NCBI GenBank assembly: GCA_002104905.1 | Contig: MCFE01000361.1 | Location: forward strand, 1-64,000 | From: Basidiobolus meristosporus CBS 931.73 | Lineage: Eukaryota; Basidiobolomycota; Basidiobolomycetes; Basidiobolales; Basidiobolaceae | Direction of reading: 5' to 3' | DNA length: 64,000 bases | Shown: piece by piece, positions 12,621 through 24,230 of the stretch | Layout of the letters: every line of letters begins with the position of its first letter | Numbering within the stretch: position 1 is the stretch's first letter | Program-made: the position numbers and the translations under genes | Notes under the pieces: model-generated | Told to the model about the DNA's origin: nothing | Database searches by the model: none | What the model saw: only the letters and a program-made list of their open reading frames with translations

Positions 12621-13915
12621 CTATTCCTCCTCTTCCTCCTCCTCCTCCTCCTCCGCCTCCTCATCCGAGTTCTCCTCTTCTGCTTCTGAGCCTTCCTCTT
12701 CGTCGTTGCTCTGGTTCAACTCCTCTTTCTTAGAAATAGGCTTGTACTTGTAGCCCAGCACAGCATCAACGCATGTGAGACGCACTTGAGCGTTGTATTC
12801 ACCGATCGAAGAAAATACGTCGATCTTTTCCTGAACTCCCTTCAGTATTTCACTCAAATTCCACACCTTCATCATGCCATCGGAAGAGATGGAAATGATC
12901 AAAGGAATGGAGGCTGCGTCAGATTGCGATTTCAAACTCTCGATGATAGTGAGGTCCTTGATACGGCTGGAATGTCCCTTGAGACTGGCTAGGAGCTCTC
13001 CACTGGAGACTGAGTAAATGCGTATCACTCGATCCTCGCTACCTGCAATGATATAATCTTCTCCAGCATGTTGGTAGTATTTCATGGATGTGAATCGGGA
13101 TCGGTTCTCGAACTTTTGGACTGCTTCGGCATCCGCTGCGTTGTAGACTTCTATTTCCCTAGCATAAAGAATTGCATATTGCTGACCATCCTTGTTCCAT
13201 TCAATAACCTCTCCCTCTACAAAGCAAAGCATCAGTAAATATCTCTTCTCGATAGTAACTCTATATTCCTCAAGTACCTCGGCCAAGTTTTGTAGCTGTG
13301 CCTTTGTGGCCATTGAGAAGATTCCACATTCTCAATGTTCTGTCGTTTGAAACAGAGAGGGCCAGTTTACCGGAAGGATGGACTGAGATACTGTTCACGC
13401 GGCCTCTGTAGCAGAATTAGCTATTAGTATTCAGGTTCTCCAAAATAACAATATGCTTGACAACTAACTTGTGTCCCTTCATGGTCTTCAGGCATTCCCA
13501 GTCTTTTGTTCTCCAGATACACACAGTACCGTCTTCACTGCCACTAAGCATGTGTGATTTTCCATAAAATCTAAGGGAAGTAATGGTGCCTTGTTGTTGA
13601 TTCAAGTGACCTAGCTCTTTTCTTCTTTTTAAATCGTACAATCTATTGGTGAGCGTGGTAAGCTTGTGTTAGAAGCAATGGTCAGGGTTCCCAATGAACA
13701 AAGAATAAGGTTTACTTGATAAATTCGTCAGTACTTCCAGAGGCCAAAAATTGGCCGCCAACCCCGACACATTTGATGCAACCAATGTGAGCAGGGAATA
13801 TAAATACAGGTTGCAAGGTGATCGAATCTCCGGACCAGTAACCATCGATGCCGTAAAGAATACGTTCGTATGAACCGGCCACTATACGAAAATCTTCGGT
13901 GGTCTTTTGAGCCAT
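12621..13915 (-). CDS. MAK11: WD40 ribosome biogenesis protein, Mak11/PAK1IP1 family
   Basis: Four exons on the minus strand, 13716-13915, 13469-13642, 13278-13405, 12621-13216, sum to 366 codons (365 aa). The chosen start gives the family N-terminus (EDFRIVAGSYERILYGIDG); an upstream in-frame ATG at 14023 would add a basic stretch not expected in the family. WD repeats are seen with GH...WD-like pairs: ASGSTDEFIKLYDLKRRKEL, SGSEDGTVCIWRTKDWE, SVSNDRTLRMWNLLNG, then AGSEDRVIRIYSVSSGE and SISSDGMMKVWNLSE. The C-terminus is a long acidic Glu/Asp tail, as in the family. In yeast Mak11 works with Rlp24 in 60S subunit assembly in the nucleolus. Divergent from the DGCR6-like gene. Confidence 0.93.
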
Positions 13916-14185
13916 TTCTATTAGGTAATAACGGGATATAGAGAGAAACACGTCTTTCCGCTGCCCAAGTAATCTTTTGGTAAACCTTTTTTTTCTTTTT
14001 TTCTTATGGAGTAATTTAGTCATGTTGCTTAAATTTAACCCGTTGTTGTGCTGGTCAAAATCTCAAGATTTTCTGGTGGGAGACTGATTTAGAGTTGAGT
14101 TGATGGTTGTTTAATGGTTGTTCTGTTGTAACCATCCCTCCAGGACTGTGCTTGTATTTTTAAGATAGAGTGGTTTATATAAACC
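13916..14185. promoter_or_regulatory. Bidirectional promoter region between MAK11 and the DGCR6-like gene
   Basis: The two start codons face away from each other across 270 bases, so both promoters must lie here. A TTTATATAAA stretch at 14173-14182, just before the plus-strand ATG at 14186, is too close to act as a normal TATA box. No operator motif was identified. Confidence 0.45.
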
Positions 14186-16136
14186 ATGGATGACAAAAAT
14201 CCGTCTTTCAACTATCTGAAAGACTTTCAGGTACAAGGCCTCCGGCTTGATTGTCTCCGCATAACTATTAAATTTGCTTCTCCATTTGTTGAAACGTGCT
14301 TATCTCTAGAGTGCGACAAACACTGATACGAGTGGACAGATTCCAAGTGCTATAGCGCAATTACTGTCGATACCACTCAGCACAACGCCATCAGTATGTG
14401 CTTGTAGAACCATGATTTTTCCTCCTCTCTCTATAGCTTAATTCTTTTCTAGACCTCGCAAGCAGCTTCTTCTAATCCTAACCTGAATGTGTCGGCATTT
14501 GCGAGTCTCGATTTGACGACAATATCACCTGATCTTATTCAGCAAGTGCGAAGTGATTATCAACGGCAGGCAGGTGCTACCAACGAAAATGGCGGAGCTA
14601 AAGAAGTGACGACCACCCAGTTACCTAAGCCCGTGCACTCGGGATTCATAGATACGTCTGACCCGACACCCACACCATCAACTTCGCAGATCCCCGATGG
14701 CCTTGCCAACCTACCCAACGATTACGAAGGGATTCTAGCTGCGCTGAAAAGATTTCAAAACCCACCACAAGATCCCAGAATCAGACAGGCTCCTGGTGCG
14801 TCGCCGACAAACGATCCTCGACCTCAGGGGGTGTCGGGTATTACACCAGGACTCCAAGACCCACGAATTAGATCAACAGGCGGCTTACAACCAGTGCCAT
14901 CAAATGATTCCTTGGAGAAACTCAAGAGTGCCACCTCACATTCACACACCCTTCAAGATCCAAGGATCAGACCAAAGTCTAGCATCTATCAACCACAAGC
15001 TTCTCGGGCCCAGAGAAACCCAAGGCCACCGCCGGATCCGCGTACAAAGCCCAATATTTTTCGACAGCGTAAAGCTAGAGAAGATGCTCATAAATACCCC
15101 GATTCGCGAGGAAAGGGCTATGTCGACCGCGATGCGGTGAGCACTAACGAGATAGCACTGGATCCCCGTAGTGTTATCCAGTATGATGATTATCTAGAGG
15201 ACAGCACAAAGATAATTGGGGATGGCTCTGTACAGAATAGCAACGGGAGACGTAGAAAAGCAAACCCGCCCACAGAAATGACCTATCCTCATAAGATGCC
15301 GCGCACGAATGAGCGTAAGGATAGCCATGCTGGTGGTGCGAAAGCGCGCAACTTGCTTCCCGTGTTTGAATTCTCCGATCCGAGTAACGATCCTTCCATA
15401 CCGAAAGGCCCCCGAGCGGACTACATTTCTGCAGAAAAGCCATACCCGATAGACAAGTACAAGTGGAACAGCCAAAACGATGTTTCCGACCAGATCGAGC
15501 CAACCAAATCGGCCCCTGCACCTCCAATCCCCCAGAAAACCACCGCCATATCTCCAGCCGTTTTGATCGAGTTGAGTAAGATCGCCGAAGATGGCACTAT
15601 ATTCACGATACTAGAGCAAATTCGCAGGATGCAGGTACATTTCCTTTACTGGTTCTCTGCAAGTTCCACGCTGTTGTATAACAACAAACTCTAAGGTCGA
15701 CCGTGAGGAGGAGCTATTTGACCAGCGAAAAAAGCTACTAGAAGAGCATGATAAGGAAAGAAACAAGCTGCATGCCAAAGAGATCCTAGGCGCATTAGAC
15801 CCACGAGAAGTTGAGGTGGAGACGTACATGAAAATGTATTCGTGAGTCGAGACTAATGCTCCTTAATTCATCCGCCAGGCGTTAGAGCGAAAGCTATTTA
15901 CCGAACTTCGAACCTTGGACAAAAGTATCGTCGCTGAGATGGACAAGATTGTTCAGAAGCAACAGCAAGCGCTGCAAGATGTAACCTCTCCCCAATGCAT
16001 GTGATTTCGCCACACTTGAACCCACTAACGCTCGGCATTCTAGGCCAACGTTCCACTCTTTTTCACGACCACAGACAAAGACGCCATTGCCAAGCAACAC
16101 AAAATCCTGGGGCTGCTATCCGAAATGGCCCCATGA
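14186..16136 (+). CDS. DGCR6-domain protein with long DPR-motif N-terminal region
   Basis: Six exons: 14186-14230, 14310-14393, 14453-15634, 15696-15815, 15879-15980, 16044-16136; 541 aa. Residues 1 to about 385 look disordered and contain repeated DPR motifs (DPRIRQ, DPRPQG, DPRIRST, DPRIRPK, DPRTK, DPRSV). The last 150 residues match what I know of the DGCR6/gonadal (gdl) family: LSKIAEDGTIFTILEQI, a coiled coil, LDKSIVAEMDKIVQKQQQAL, then ANVPLFFTTTDKDAI. The DGCR6 function is poorly known. The fourth donor (GTGGAG at 15816) is weak; a better GTGAGT nearby breaks the frame, so this junction is the least certain. The initial ATG gives a short 15-codon first exon that matches phase. Confidence 0.78.
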
Positions 16137-17274
16137 TACGAATCTTTACCCATCAAATGTAATATTTCCAAGTCATCAGTTTTCCAGGATAATAAACGCT
16201 AGATTCAACTGGTTCCAAAGAGGTACAAGGTTACCACCATCCCCACTCACGAGATTTGTGGGTTGGGCGCAATGAGATCTCTAGACAAGCCAGCTTTCGG
16301 CTTTGTAACCAACGCAACCCAAATATATATATACATATATGGGTATAGCTCCGAAGTTGAAGCAAGTACGAAGTGAGTTACTCATTTTTCGCATTGGTTC
16401 TTTGGAACGAAATCGGGACATCTTCTCATGTACAATGTATAGCAAATCTCGGTAGTTTACTGCAAATGAGGCATGTCTCCTTTTGAATTAATTAAAATTC
16501 AGGAGCCTGTTTCTTTCTTGTCCAAGTCTATCTCAAATCCGAGTAGATCCTTGGACAATCAGGATACAACAAACCAACCCAACCCAATCCAATCCCTCAT
16601 CATCCTCTCTGGTGGCACGGCCGAATGTTTCGGCTCCTCCGCGAGTGATCACCACCCTCGCGAATGCAGGCAATGCTTTTTAATACAGAAATACAGCAAC
16701 AGTCACCGTGGAAGCTGAAACACCGTACAACTTAATATTCCTAATCTCGTCGGGAGGGAAGCCTTGTTGAAAGGGGAAAGACTTTGCGGAGGCAGGCCAA
16801 TCCGTAAAACACAGGCCGTCACACACCCGCCACCAGGCAGGCCAATCCGTAAAACACAGCCCGTTACACACCCGCCACCAGATAAGTACTGATGAAACAA
16901 AGGTGACAGAAATCACAAGTCATATTTGTACGGACGAGATGACAAAATATATTGGTGGCACCACATACCAGCTCTGCAAACCCTATAGATCAGCCTGCCT
17001 GCATTGGCGAAATTCCATTCCCAACTGGTGACAAATTGGACGCACCTTCATTCCGCACCGCTGAAACCACTACTGCTCCAAAACATGCCTGATCTGGGGG
17101 GATTACCCGTTATGGAGAAAAAGGGCGTGAAGGTGGAGTTTCTATTTTCGACTGCACCTACTCTCACTCCTCGGTCCAATCAATCCATCAATCCATTTGG
17201 GTGCTCGCGAGGTGAAAAACTGGTGGAGATAAATATGGCCAAGGGTCCGATTTTCTTGTGCGTAGTATGGTCTA
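16137..17274. other. Intergenic region of about 1.1 kb
   Basis: Separates the DGCR6-like gene from the membrane protein gene on the same strand. It holds an AT-alternating stretch near 16322-16342, AT-rich DNA near 16470-16500, and a 45-bp tandem duplication listed separately. No ORF with family similarity was seen in any frame. The last 200 bases presumably carry the promoter of the downstream gene. Confidence 0.6.
16792..16881. repeat. Tandem duplication of a 45-bp unit
   Basis: Two adjacent copies, 16792-16836 and 16837-16881, both starting GCAGGCCAATCCGTAAAAC and ending CCGCCACCAG. They differ at two or three bases only (for example GGCCGTCAC against GCCCGTTAC). No coding role is apparent. 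Confidence 0.9.
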
Positions 17275-19695
17275 ATGAGGTCTCTCTTTCTTCCCTTCGT
17301 TGCTATCGGCATTTTTCTGTTATGTTTCCCCGTCAGTTCCACCGCCAAGTTCGTTTATGAAAACGTCACCTACTCCTCCCACGACTTCTACGGGAACTTC
17401 CAAAAGAACGCCTCCATTGTTTCCTCCAATTTTTACCAATTCTCTGGAGTGTTTATCAAAGCCCAGTTCGAAGCGAATACGAGGTGCAGACTCTCCCAAA
17501 CGCTACCCGCCCTGACCTGGCCCAACGGCGTGAAGGGCCAGGTGGAGGGGTCGGTTGTTTTTGTTGATACCGAGGAGTTGCTAGAGAACAGCTGTTACGG
17601 GTTTTCAGCTGTATGTCTTTATCCGGATCCATTGCACATCAACTCCCTATTAACTCGTTGACTTTCGCTGCAGGTTGTCCAGCAACTGGACGATTACGCC
17701 ACTGTCTTGGAGGGCAGCCAATTCCCGAAGCTGAAGGTGGCTCTGTTCTCTTCCATTGGCCCTCAGGAAGTTGAGTTCGGTGGCCCATACGAGCCGTACA
17801 GTGGAAGAATTCATACTCCAGACAATATTCAGTTGGCCATGGTCAGTAAGTCGGTCGGCGAGATGCTGGTGCAAAAAACGGTTGGACCTAGTCCATTTGT
17901 AGCTACGATCACACAAGGTTAATTATTTGTGCCACTACTTGCCATTTTTAATCAATGCTGATGATGGGCACCAACCTTAATCACAGAGCCTGGCGCTTGG
18001 AATATAGTGGATACGTCTTATCGACTTGCCCTTCATCGGTGGTCTCTCTTTGTTCTGGTAACGTTAGCGCTTGCTTGTTTTCGCCACCATCGTCGTGCCT
18101 AATTGCTTTCCTGCTGATACGTAGACATTTTTCGCTTTGATATACGCGTTTTACCAACTTATCAACCTGTTCTATCAAGAGGGTTGGCAGTTCGACACTC
18201 GAATCATTCTTTACATCGCAGCCTTGATCGTCCTCATATGTACGTACAGTTTTTCTGAGCGGCAGAGCATGGATCTGTGACTAATTCAACAACAGCATCG
18301 CTTATATCCCTTGGTATTCGTGGACAGTCCAAAGGGATCCAGATCCTCACTTACGTTTCATGGCTGATAGGCTTCAGTGCCTACAGTACAGTCCAGTTCA
18401 AATGGTATTCTTCGTCGCTATGCACTATGCTGTTATGGTTGTTAACCGTGCTGTTGCATCCTCAAGGGGCCAAATCATTTCCAAGCTATTTCCCAACATT
18501 CTCTTCAAGTCCTCGTTCTTCTTTATTATCTTCGTTATGATCAACTACGTCGTCGTCACTGTTCTCAATATCGTCTGTACCATGGTGAAGTTCGAGAAGC
18601 TAGAGGTCGCGCGTGAGTACATCAACGCGGTCTATCTGCCGTTGCTGATCACTTTGCAAGCGATGCTATTCTTCTACTACGGTAAGTTCGCGCGCGTATA
18701 TTCGTTGCCTGGGATTTACTAACATTCATACAGCCCTGATGTATAAGCGTGGTATGAAGGCATTCCCAATGACCTCGCGTACAAGAGTCAGTTTGGAAAA
18801 GGTGATTTTCAATTGCTATTGTGATGGCCGGTCCACTTGTTAACACTCTCGACGCAGTTGGCGTTGCTCCTTATCTTCGCGGTGATAGGATTTACATTTG
18901 AGGCGATTTCGCAGTTCCTTAGTAATGGGAAATTGGTGTCCAGCGTTGTCGGGAACGTGCTTATACTGACGTTCAATACGATGTCACAACTCGCCTTGTT
19001 CAGTCCAGTGTTTGCTATCCTCTCAATTCGAGGAACCGAGGACACTGCCACCTACGCAGCCATTCTTCAGCGAAACCGTAATGGCTCGTTGTCCTCTACC
19101 CCACGCAACATCAGCACCAGCCAGTCCAACAAATCCGAGCATATGAATCATTCTCAGTCCCTGGCGCATATGCACACCTCTTCCCATACACATTCGTTCT
19201 CGTTGAACAAGCCTGTGACAATGAACAAATACGACCTGGGAGTTTTCAAACAACCCGCGGACGCCCTCACCTCCAGCAAATCCGTATCGATTTCGCTAGA
19301 ACATCTTAACTCCCCGCGGTTTTCAAGAATCGACGACATCTCGACCATCATTACCCCTCTCAACCCACCCCCACCACGACGACGAGAGAAGTCCAGATCC
19401 CAAACGTCGATCAGCGAGCTATTGACGGAGAGTGGCTTGGATTCTCCCAATGATGGGCCTGAGGTAAGTTGGCCAAGAACCGTCGTCATTTCTATTCCAA
19501 ATGAGATTAATCGGTTGCCCGGATTCTCTGTTTCCCAACAGCCCAACGATATGGTGAGTACGGCAACGGCAAAATTCCATCTTGATACCTGAACTAATCC
19601 AGTTTTCACGAAAGGAATTCCGACGAGTCTCGTTCCTCGAGAATGACTCCGATTCTCCGAGCGACTATAACAATCCCAAGAGCTCGAAACGCTAG
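17275..19695 (+). CDS. Multi-pass membrane protein with PA-like lumenal domain
   Basis: Ten exons: 17275-17610, 17674-17917, 17987-18057, 18125-18239, 18296-18354, 18387-18681, 18734-18801, 18858-19463, 19542-19553, 19603-19695; 633 codons. A signal peptide (FVAIGIFLLCFPVSSTA) is followed by about 200 extracytosolic residues with N-x-S/T sites; the stretch IQLAMVSKSVGEML resembles the core of a protease-associated (PA) domain. Around seven hydrophobic helices follow (FVLTFFALIYAFYQLINL, SSFFFIIFVMINYVVVTV, LALLLIFAVIGFTFEAIS and others), then a Ser/His-rich cytosolic tail. I do not recognise the family; a receptor-like or sorting role would be inference. The fifth intron is only 32 nt (18355-18386); the 78-nt segment 19464-19541 is in frame and could be retained. 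Confidence 0.8.
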
Positions 19696-19700
19696 CCTGT

Positions 19701-19790
19701 TTCTATTCCCATTCCCATTCCATTCCCATGGCCATTCCGTTCCCAATCTTCCCATTGCCATTCTCACTCCCACCTCACCCCATCCCCAGC
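19701..19790. repeat. Low-complexity CCCATT-type repeat in 3' flank
   Basis: A pyrimidine-rich stretch made of imperfect CCCATT/CCATTC units just after the stop of the membrane protein gene. Probably part of its 3' untranslated region or a simple repeat; the two converging genes are 221 bases apart. Confidence 0.7.
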
Positions 19791-19916
19791 TCCCCTAATA
19801 ACATTTAATGTCCAATACACTATTGCGTCATTCATGTAAATACATCGCATCTCTAATTTAATTCCGTAGCACCAACCACTATGTGATACAAACAAATTAG
19901 ATAAAATACAGGTGCT

Positions 19917-21892
19917 TTACTGACAAGGACCACATGTGGCCAGCCAGTACCACGAATTGGTGGCGGTGTTCCCATCGTCGAACTCGGTCACCTCTAACAT
20001 CCGACCACTTGCCTTATCCTTGTCCACGATCCCCAAAGCCATCAGGATATATGCCACCCATTTGGGCTCGACGATCGGATCCTTTCGCGCCAATACTCTC
20101 TCGAGGATTCCTGTCTGCTCGTGAATCCATGAAGGGGTCAGCAGCAGGGGGGTGATCGGGGTGAAGGGGAGATATTGAATGCAGTGCATATACTCCGGAA
20201 GATCCCCGAACCATGTAACATAGTCCACCTTGCACCCCCACACGATCCCTACGCACTTGTTGGCCTTGAACCTAGGGTCGTAGATTTCGGACGATTCGCC
20301 CATTTGCCAGTAAACTCGGGAGGATCGGAGCTCAGTAGAAAGAAGAAACTGTCCGGCCTCTTGGAGGTCCCGGTCTTCCCAGGCCAGGCCCAGCAGATAC
20401 ACAGCGTAGTATGCGTTCACCGCCTCCGAGGTGGACTCTTGGTTTCTTGCGTCCGCGAATTCGAATAGCCCCGACGCCCAGGAGTGGCCGTCGTATACAT
20501 CTTTGTGGCGAAATCGAGGGAACATCGGGTCTTCATGGAAGGGATTTGCGTAATCCTTGAGTATGGCAAGGATGGGCACACGATACGCATCCAACCAGCC
20601 TCGGTCATATCGGCCAACCACCGCGATAGCGTAGATGAAGTACCCGTAATGATAATGATGATCGTTATACCACCCATTCCCGAAATCCGCCCCACGGTCT
20701 CCCAGGCCTTGCATCGAAACAATCCCCTTCCAGGTGAGATCGTAGACCAAAGGATTTCTATTTCCCCCGGTGAGCCATGGCTCGAGGGCCCGCTTCAGAT
20801 TGCCAACGACCTCGGCGATGAGCTCGGATCGGCCAATCTGTTCGGCGATCAGGGCTAGCCTGGCCATCTTGGCCACTCCTTTGCCAAAGAAGTATGGATC
20901 GGGGGCTGGTGAATGGTGATGGGTTTTCACATCTTTCTCCAGGTTGGCCTCGATCCTGTCCAGGAACTTTCGATCGATCGGCTGCCCCGAAAACCAACCA
21001 GTCTTGACCAGCGGTTCTCTCGCGAACCAGGTATTACCCTCGATGGCGCCCATTACTCCCTTGATGCAACTGAGCCCAGGCAGATGTATATATCGAGGGT
21101 TCTCCAGCACTTCTCGATGATGCGGTAAGGTCAGCATCAATAATCTACCTTCCCCGTAGGTCATGAAGTTGTACTGAATCCTGAGGTATTCCAGGTCCAT
21201 CTCATAGATTACTCTCCCGCCTACAGGCACGCAAGTGGAGTACTGAGTGAGAGTATGAAAGTTTTGTTGGACGTCGTCGGGGACGTATGCCAGCCGGAGG
21301 TACCCACTGAACACACCAGTCGTATGGAGTTGGTTGCCCGACTGCTCCCAGAAAACCGGCACCTCGGTGAATATGCTCCAGTGCTGACCGTTATTCAGTC
21401 GAACCAGAAGTCTCCGGTTATCCGGGAACCGGACCACTTCCAGAATGGCGTGGATGGTGCTGAGAATCGGGCAGCCTTGGGTCACATAAAAGCTTTGATA
21501 GGGGGTTCCCTTGACGAACCAGGCTCTCAGGCTCGCCCCTTGTCTACCCGCGTAGTCAATGGATGCCGAGAACTCATCGTGGTAGATGAGCCCACTCTTC
21601 ACCATCCCCTCAACACGCAGAAGCCACGTGTTATGAAAGGGACTGATGATGAATTTCTCGTGCGCCTCTCGCGAGGGATAGCAGACCGCCACCTCGGCCA
21701 AGCTGCTCTTACGTGGTACGGGTATGGGGTGATGGTTTCTTGGGTACTGTTGAGTACCAGGTTCTCCCACCAGGTGTTCGTGGGATAAGGGCCCGTTTTG
21801 AAGTTATTCCATTGGGCGGAGAGGGCCTCGGGGTGCTCCCGTTTCTCAAGGGGCAACGAAGACGGCTCGAACCACTCTCTGATACGTGACAT
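19917..21892 (-). CDS. GH81 endo-1,3-beta-glucanase, apparently intracellular
   Basis: Belongs to glycoside hydrolase family 81, which cleaves internal beta-1,3 bonds of glucan. Seen: the N-terminal GPYPTNTWWENLVL motif, KGTPYQSFYVTQG, DRGADFGNGWYNDHHYHYG, the catalytic region RHKDVYDGHSWASGLFEF and NQESTSEAVNAYYAVYLLG with the conserved acidic residues, and GDLPEYMHCIQYLPFTPIT. There is no signal peptide after the ATG at 21892, so it resembles intracellular Acf2/Eng2 of yeast, not secreted Eng1. The 5' part (21713-21892) and the rest are in different frames: a 20-nt (21693-21712) or 47-nt (21666-21712) intron with a GTAAGA donor, or an indel, must join them. About 640 aa. The identification is firm, the join is not. 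Confidence 0.92.
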
Positions 21893-22088
21893 GGGTGTCA
21901 GAGGGAACTTGGCGGATGATTGATATGGGCCCAGAAATCATTGACGTCACGGAATTCGGGTCATGATTCTGGGATTTATTAGTGTATACAGTCGGGGAGG
22001 GGATACGTTTAACCTACGTTGCTATACAAATAGGAAACCTGGCAGATCGAAGGAATTAGGTGGAGAGATGGGGGAGGGGTGTATCGTA

Positions 22089-24230
22089 TTAAGAAAAGAG
22101 TTCAGTAGCGTCGAAGACCTCGAAGCTCATCTGGGTGTGACGTTTGGACTTGTCTTTCTTGGTGGTTGGTTGGAAGATGCTGAGAATACTCTGCCCGATT
22201 GGGAACTTGCTTCCGCTCAATCGGTTCTTCTCCTTCTCCTCCTCCTCCTTGCCGAAGTACTCGGTTAACTTCGAGTCCGACAGGGACATGGTTAGTGTGG
22301 GGACTTGCAGTTCCACGGATTGTCTGGCGGAGGCGATGGTGGTGGGTTGTTGGGGTTCGGTGTCAATTAAGATATCTGCAGCCTAAGGAGGATTTCTGGT
22401 GAATAGTACGTTCCCATGGTGTATGTGATGATGCCTCTAACCTGAACTGAGATAAGCTCCTGTATGGAAGGAGCATCTAACGGAGCCGCCTTCTTTTTCT
22501 GTGAATTCGATAGGTTAGAGATCAGAGAAAAGCACCATGATCAATGGTTGGTGCGTACCTTCTTCTTCTTGAGGTTTAACGAGGTGAGATGTCTCTCTTC
22601 GTTCACTGAATCTGCCCACTGGAATCTGGGGTTCTCTTCCAAGGATCTCAACAGCAAAGGCTTGGAGCGGAGATGCTCATTACTGGCAATCGATCAGCTA
22701 TGTGGTGGCATGGGCACGTATGGAACAATAAAGCATACCTTGGGCTATTCTGTACCAGGCCTTCGAGGGACGCAGGTGTTTGAGGTGTGGCGAATATGGT
22801 TGGAATCGTGGAGTTCCATTTCTTACAGATCAGGTCAGGTTCGAATTGAGGTTCCTGCGCGGGACCGCTGAGTTAGCATGCAGCAGAGCACTCGATGCAC
22901 AGAAGATCACTTACCTCCTCGATTTCCGAGAAAGTGCCATCCAATGGTTCAGGAAATTGAAGGATCTCGTCCATCTCCACCGGTGCTTCGTTATTGTCCG
23001 AGGGAGCTGCGATCCTACGAGTAGACGAAGTCTCATTCTCATCGGCAGGTGATCCATCCTCAGCAAAAAACGATCCAAAAGACTCTTTGTTATTCAGCGT
23101 ATGGCTAGTGAAGCCTCCAAACTCCGGTTCACTAGCTTTCTTGGCGAGGCTTATCACGCTTGCAAGAGGTGCTGGCAACAAGGAGGGGCTCTTCACGCCG
23201 TCGTGCTCAGAGCTGGACGAGTGAGGAGTTGCGGTGGTCCAGTCGATAAGATTCAGCAAGCTGTTTTCATCACCGCCATTGTTGGATGAGTCCGCTTTCT
23301 GAGAAGCGATCTCTTCAACGGCCGAGGACTTGCCGAGATCCAAAAGCTCTTGGCCGTACTGGGCGAAAGACAATGGGATTGCCGGGAGCTCTGGAATAGT
23401 CACTTCAGCACTCAAGTCCAATAAACTCGGGAGACCCGCCTTTCCACCGTCCCTGGACAAATGGTGTCCGACAAAATCCTCGAACCCATGTAGCTCGGCC
23501 GAGGTTCGGTGTGAAGTGAAATCTCCGAAATCTCCCACATCTTGTTCCTCGCTCGTTCCACCTAACATCCCCGCCAGGGAGGCCGAGTTTGACCATGGAT
23601 TCATGTCTTTTGCCTCCGGGTCCTCCTGAGAATGAGTATGAATTGGCAGCATATTCATTGTCGGGAGCTTCGGGGAAATCTTGCCGAGGATTTGAGTCGG
23701 TTGGGTAAAGGAGTCTACTAGCTTACTGTTATTTCCTATGTAAGAAGCTGGCTTAGTATAGGTGGAAAGTGAAAACGGGTTGTTAAGGGCCTGACTATAC
23801 GCCCGAAGTCCCCGCTTGGCGCTAGCCCTTGAGAAACTATGAATCGAAGCCAAGTACCTTGGTTGCCAAGCAAATCAAACGACCAGTCATCATCAAGCAG
23901 ACTAAGCTTCTTCAAGCCTGTACTCAAGTTTGCTTGAGACGGAAGGGCAGATTTTGGGCTTTCCGCTGGTTTCTCGGAAGCCGGGATAGAGAAATCCAAC
24001 AAGGAATCGCTCTGGTTTCCAGCAGTATGGGCCGGTGTAGATAAAGAGAATCCACCTGTGCTTCCCCAGATATCATCGCCGTCCACTTGGAGCGGCGTCT
24101 GCATGCCCCCACTGGGCTTCTCCCCACTCAAGAAATCCTCGAATTCATCGGTCTCTTCAAACTTCGTGCAATACTCTCCAAAGTCTAGGTCAACCAAGTC
24201 ATGCGTAGGGTTGGTTGACGAGGGATTCAT
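22089..24230 (-). CDS. Disordered endocytic-adaptor-like protein with acidic Phe/Trp motifs
   Basis: Six exons on the minus strand: 23858-24230, 22915-23735, 22739-22854, 22559-22682, 22442-22498, 22089-22382; 594 aa with agreeing phases. The first intron (23736-23857) has a TACTAAG branch site. No folded domain is recognised. The chain carries motifs of the kind bound by AP/GGA ear domains and clathrin adaptors: FEDFLSG, DWSFDLLG, DVGDFGDF, HGFEDFVG, EFGGF, FGSFFAEDG, and a lysine cluster near residue 475. It lies 225 bases upstream-adjacent to END3 in the same direction, which suits an endocytic role. Aftiphilin-like is an alternative label; the C-terminal half does not let me choose. Function is inference from motifs and neighbour. 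Confidence 0.72.

Noticed and set aside
12461-12733. Proline-rich plus-strand frame opposite the Mak11 C-terminus
   Set aside because: It is the complement of the GAG/GAA codon run of the acidic tail.
13716-14023. Upstream ATG extending Mak11 by 36 residues
   Set aside because: The added stretch is Lys/Arg rich and not expected before the conserved family start; the ATG at 13915 fits better.
15816-15850. GTGAGT donor at 15842 in the DGCR6-like gene
   Set aside because: A better consensus donor, but using it breaks the frame into the next exon; the weaker GTGGAG at 15816 keeps the conserved reading.
23827-23857. 30-nt intron in the adaptor-like gene
   Set aside because: The phase does not match; the 122-nt intron with TACTAAG branch site and TACATAG acceptor fits both phase and signals.
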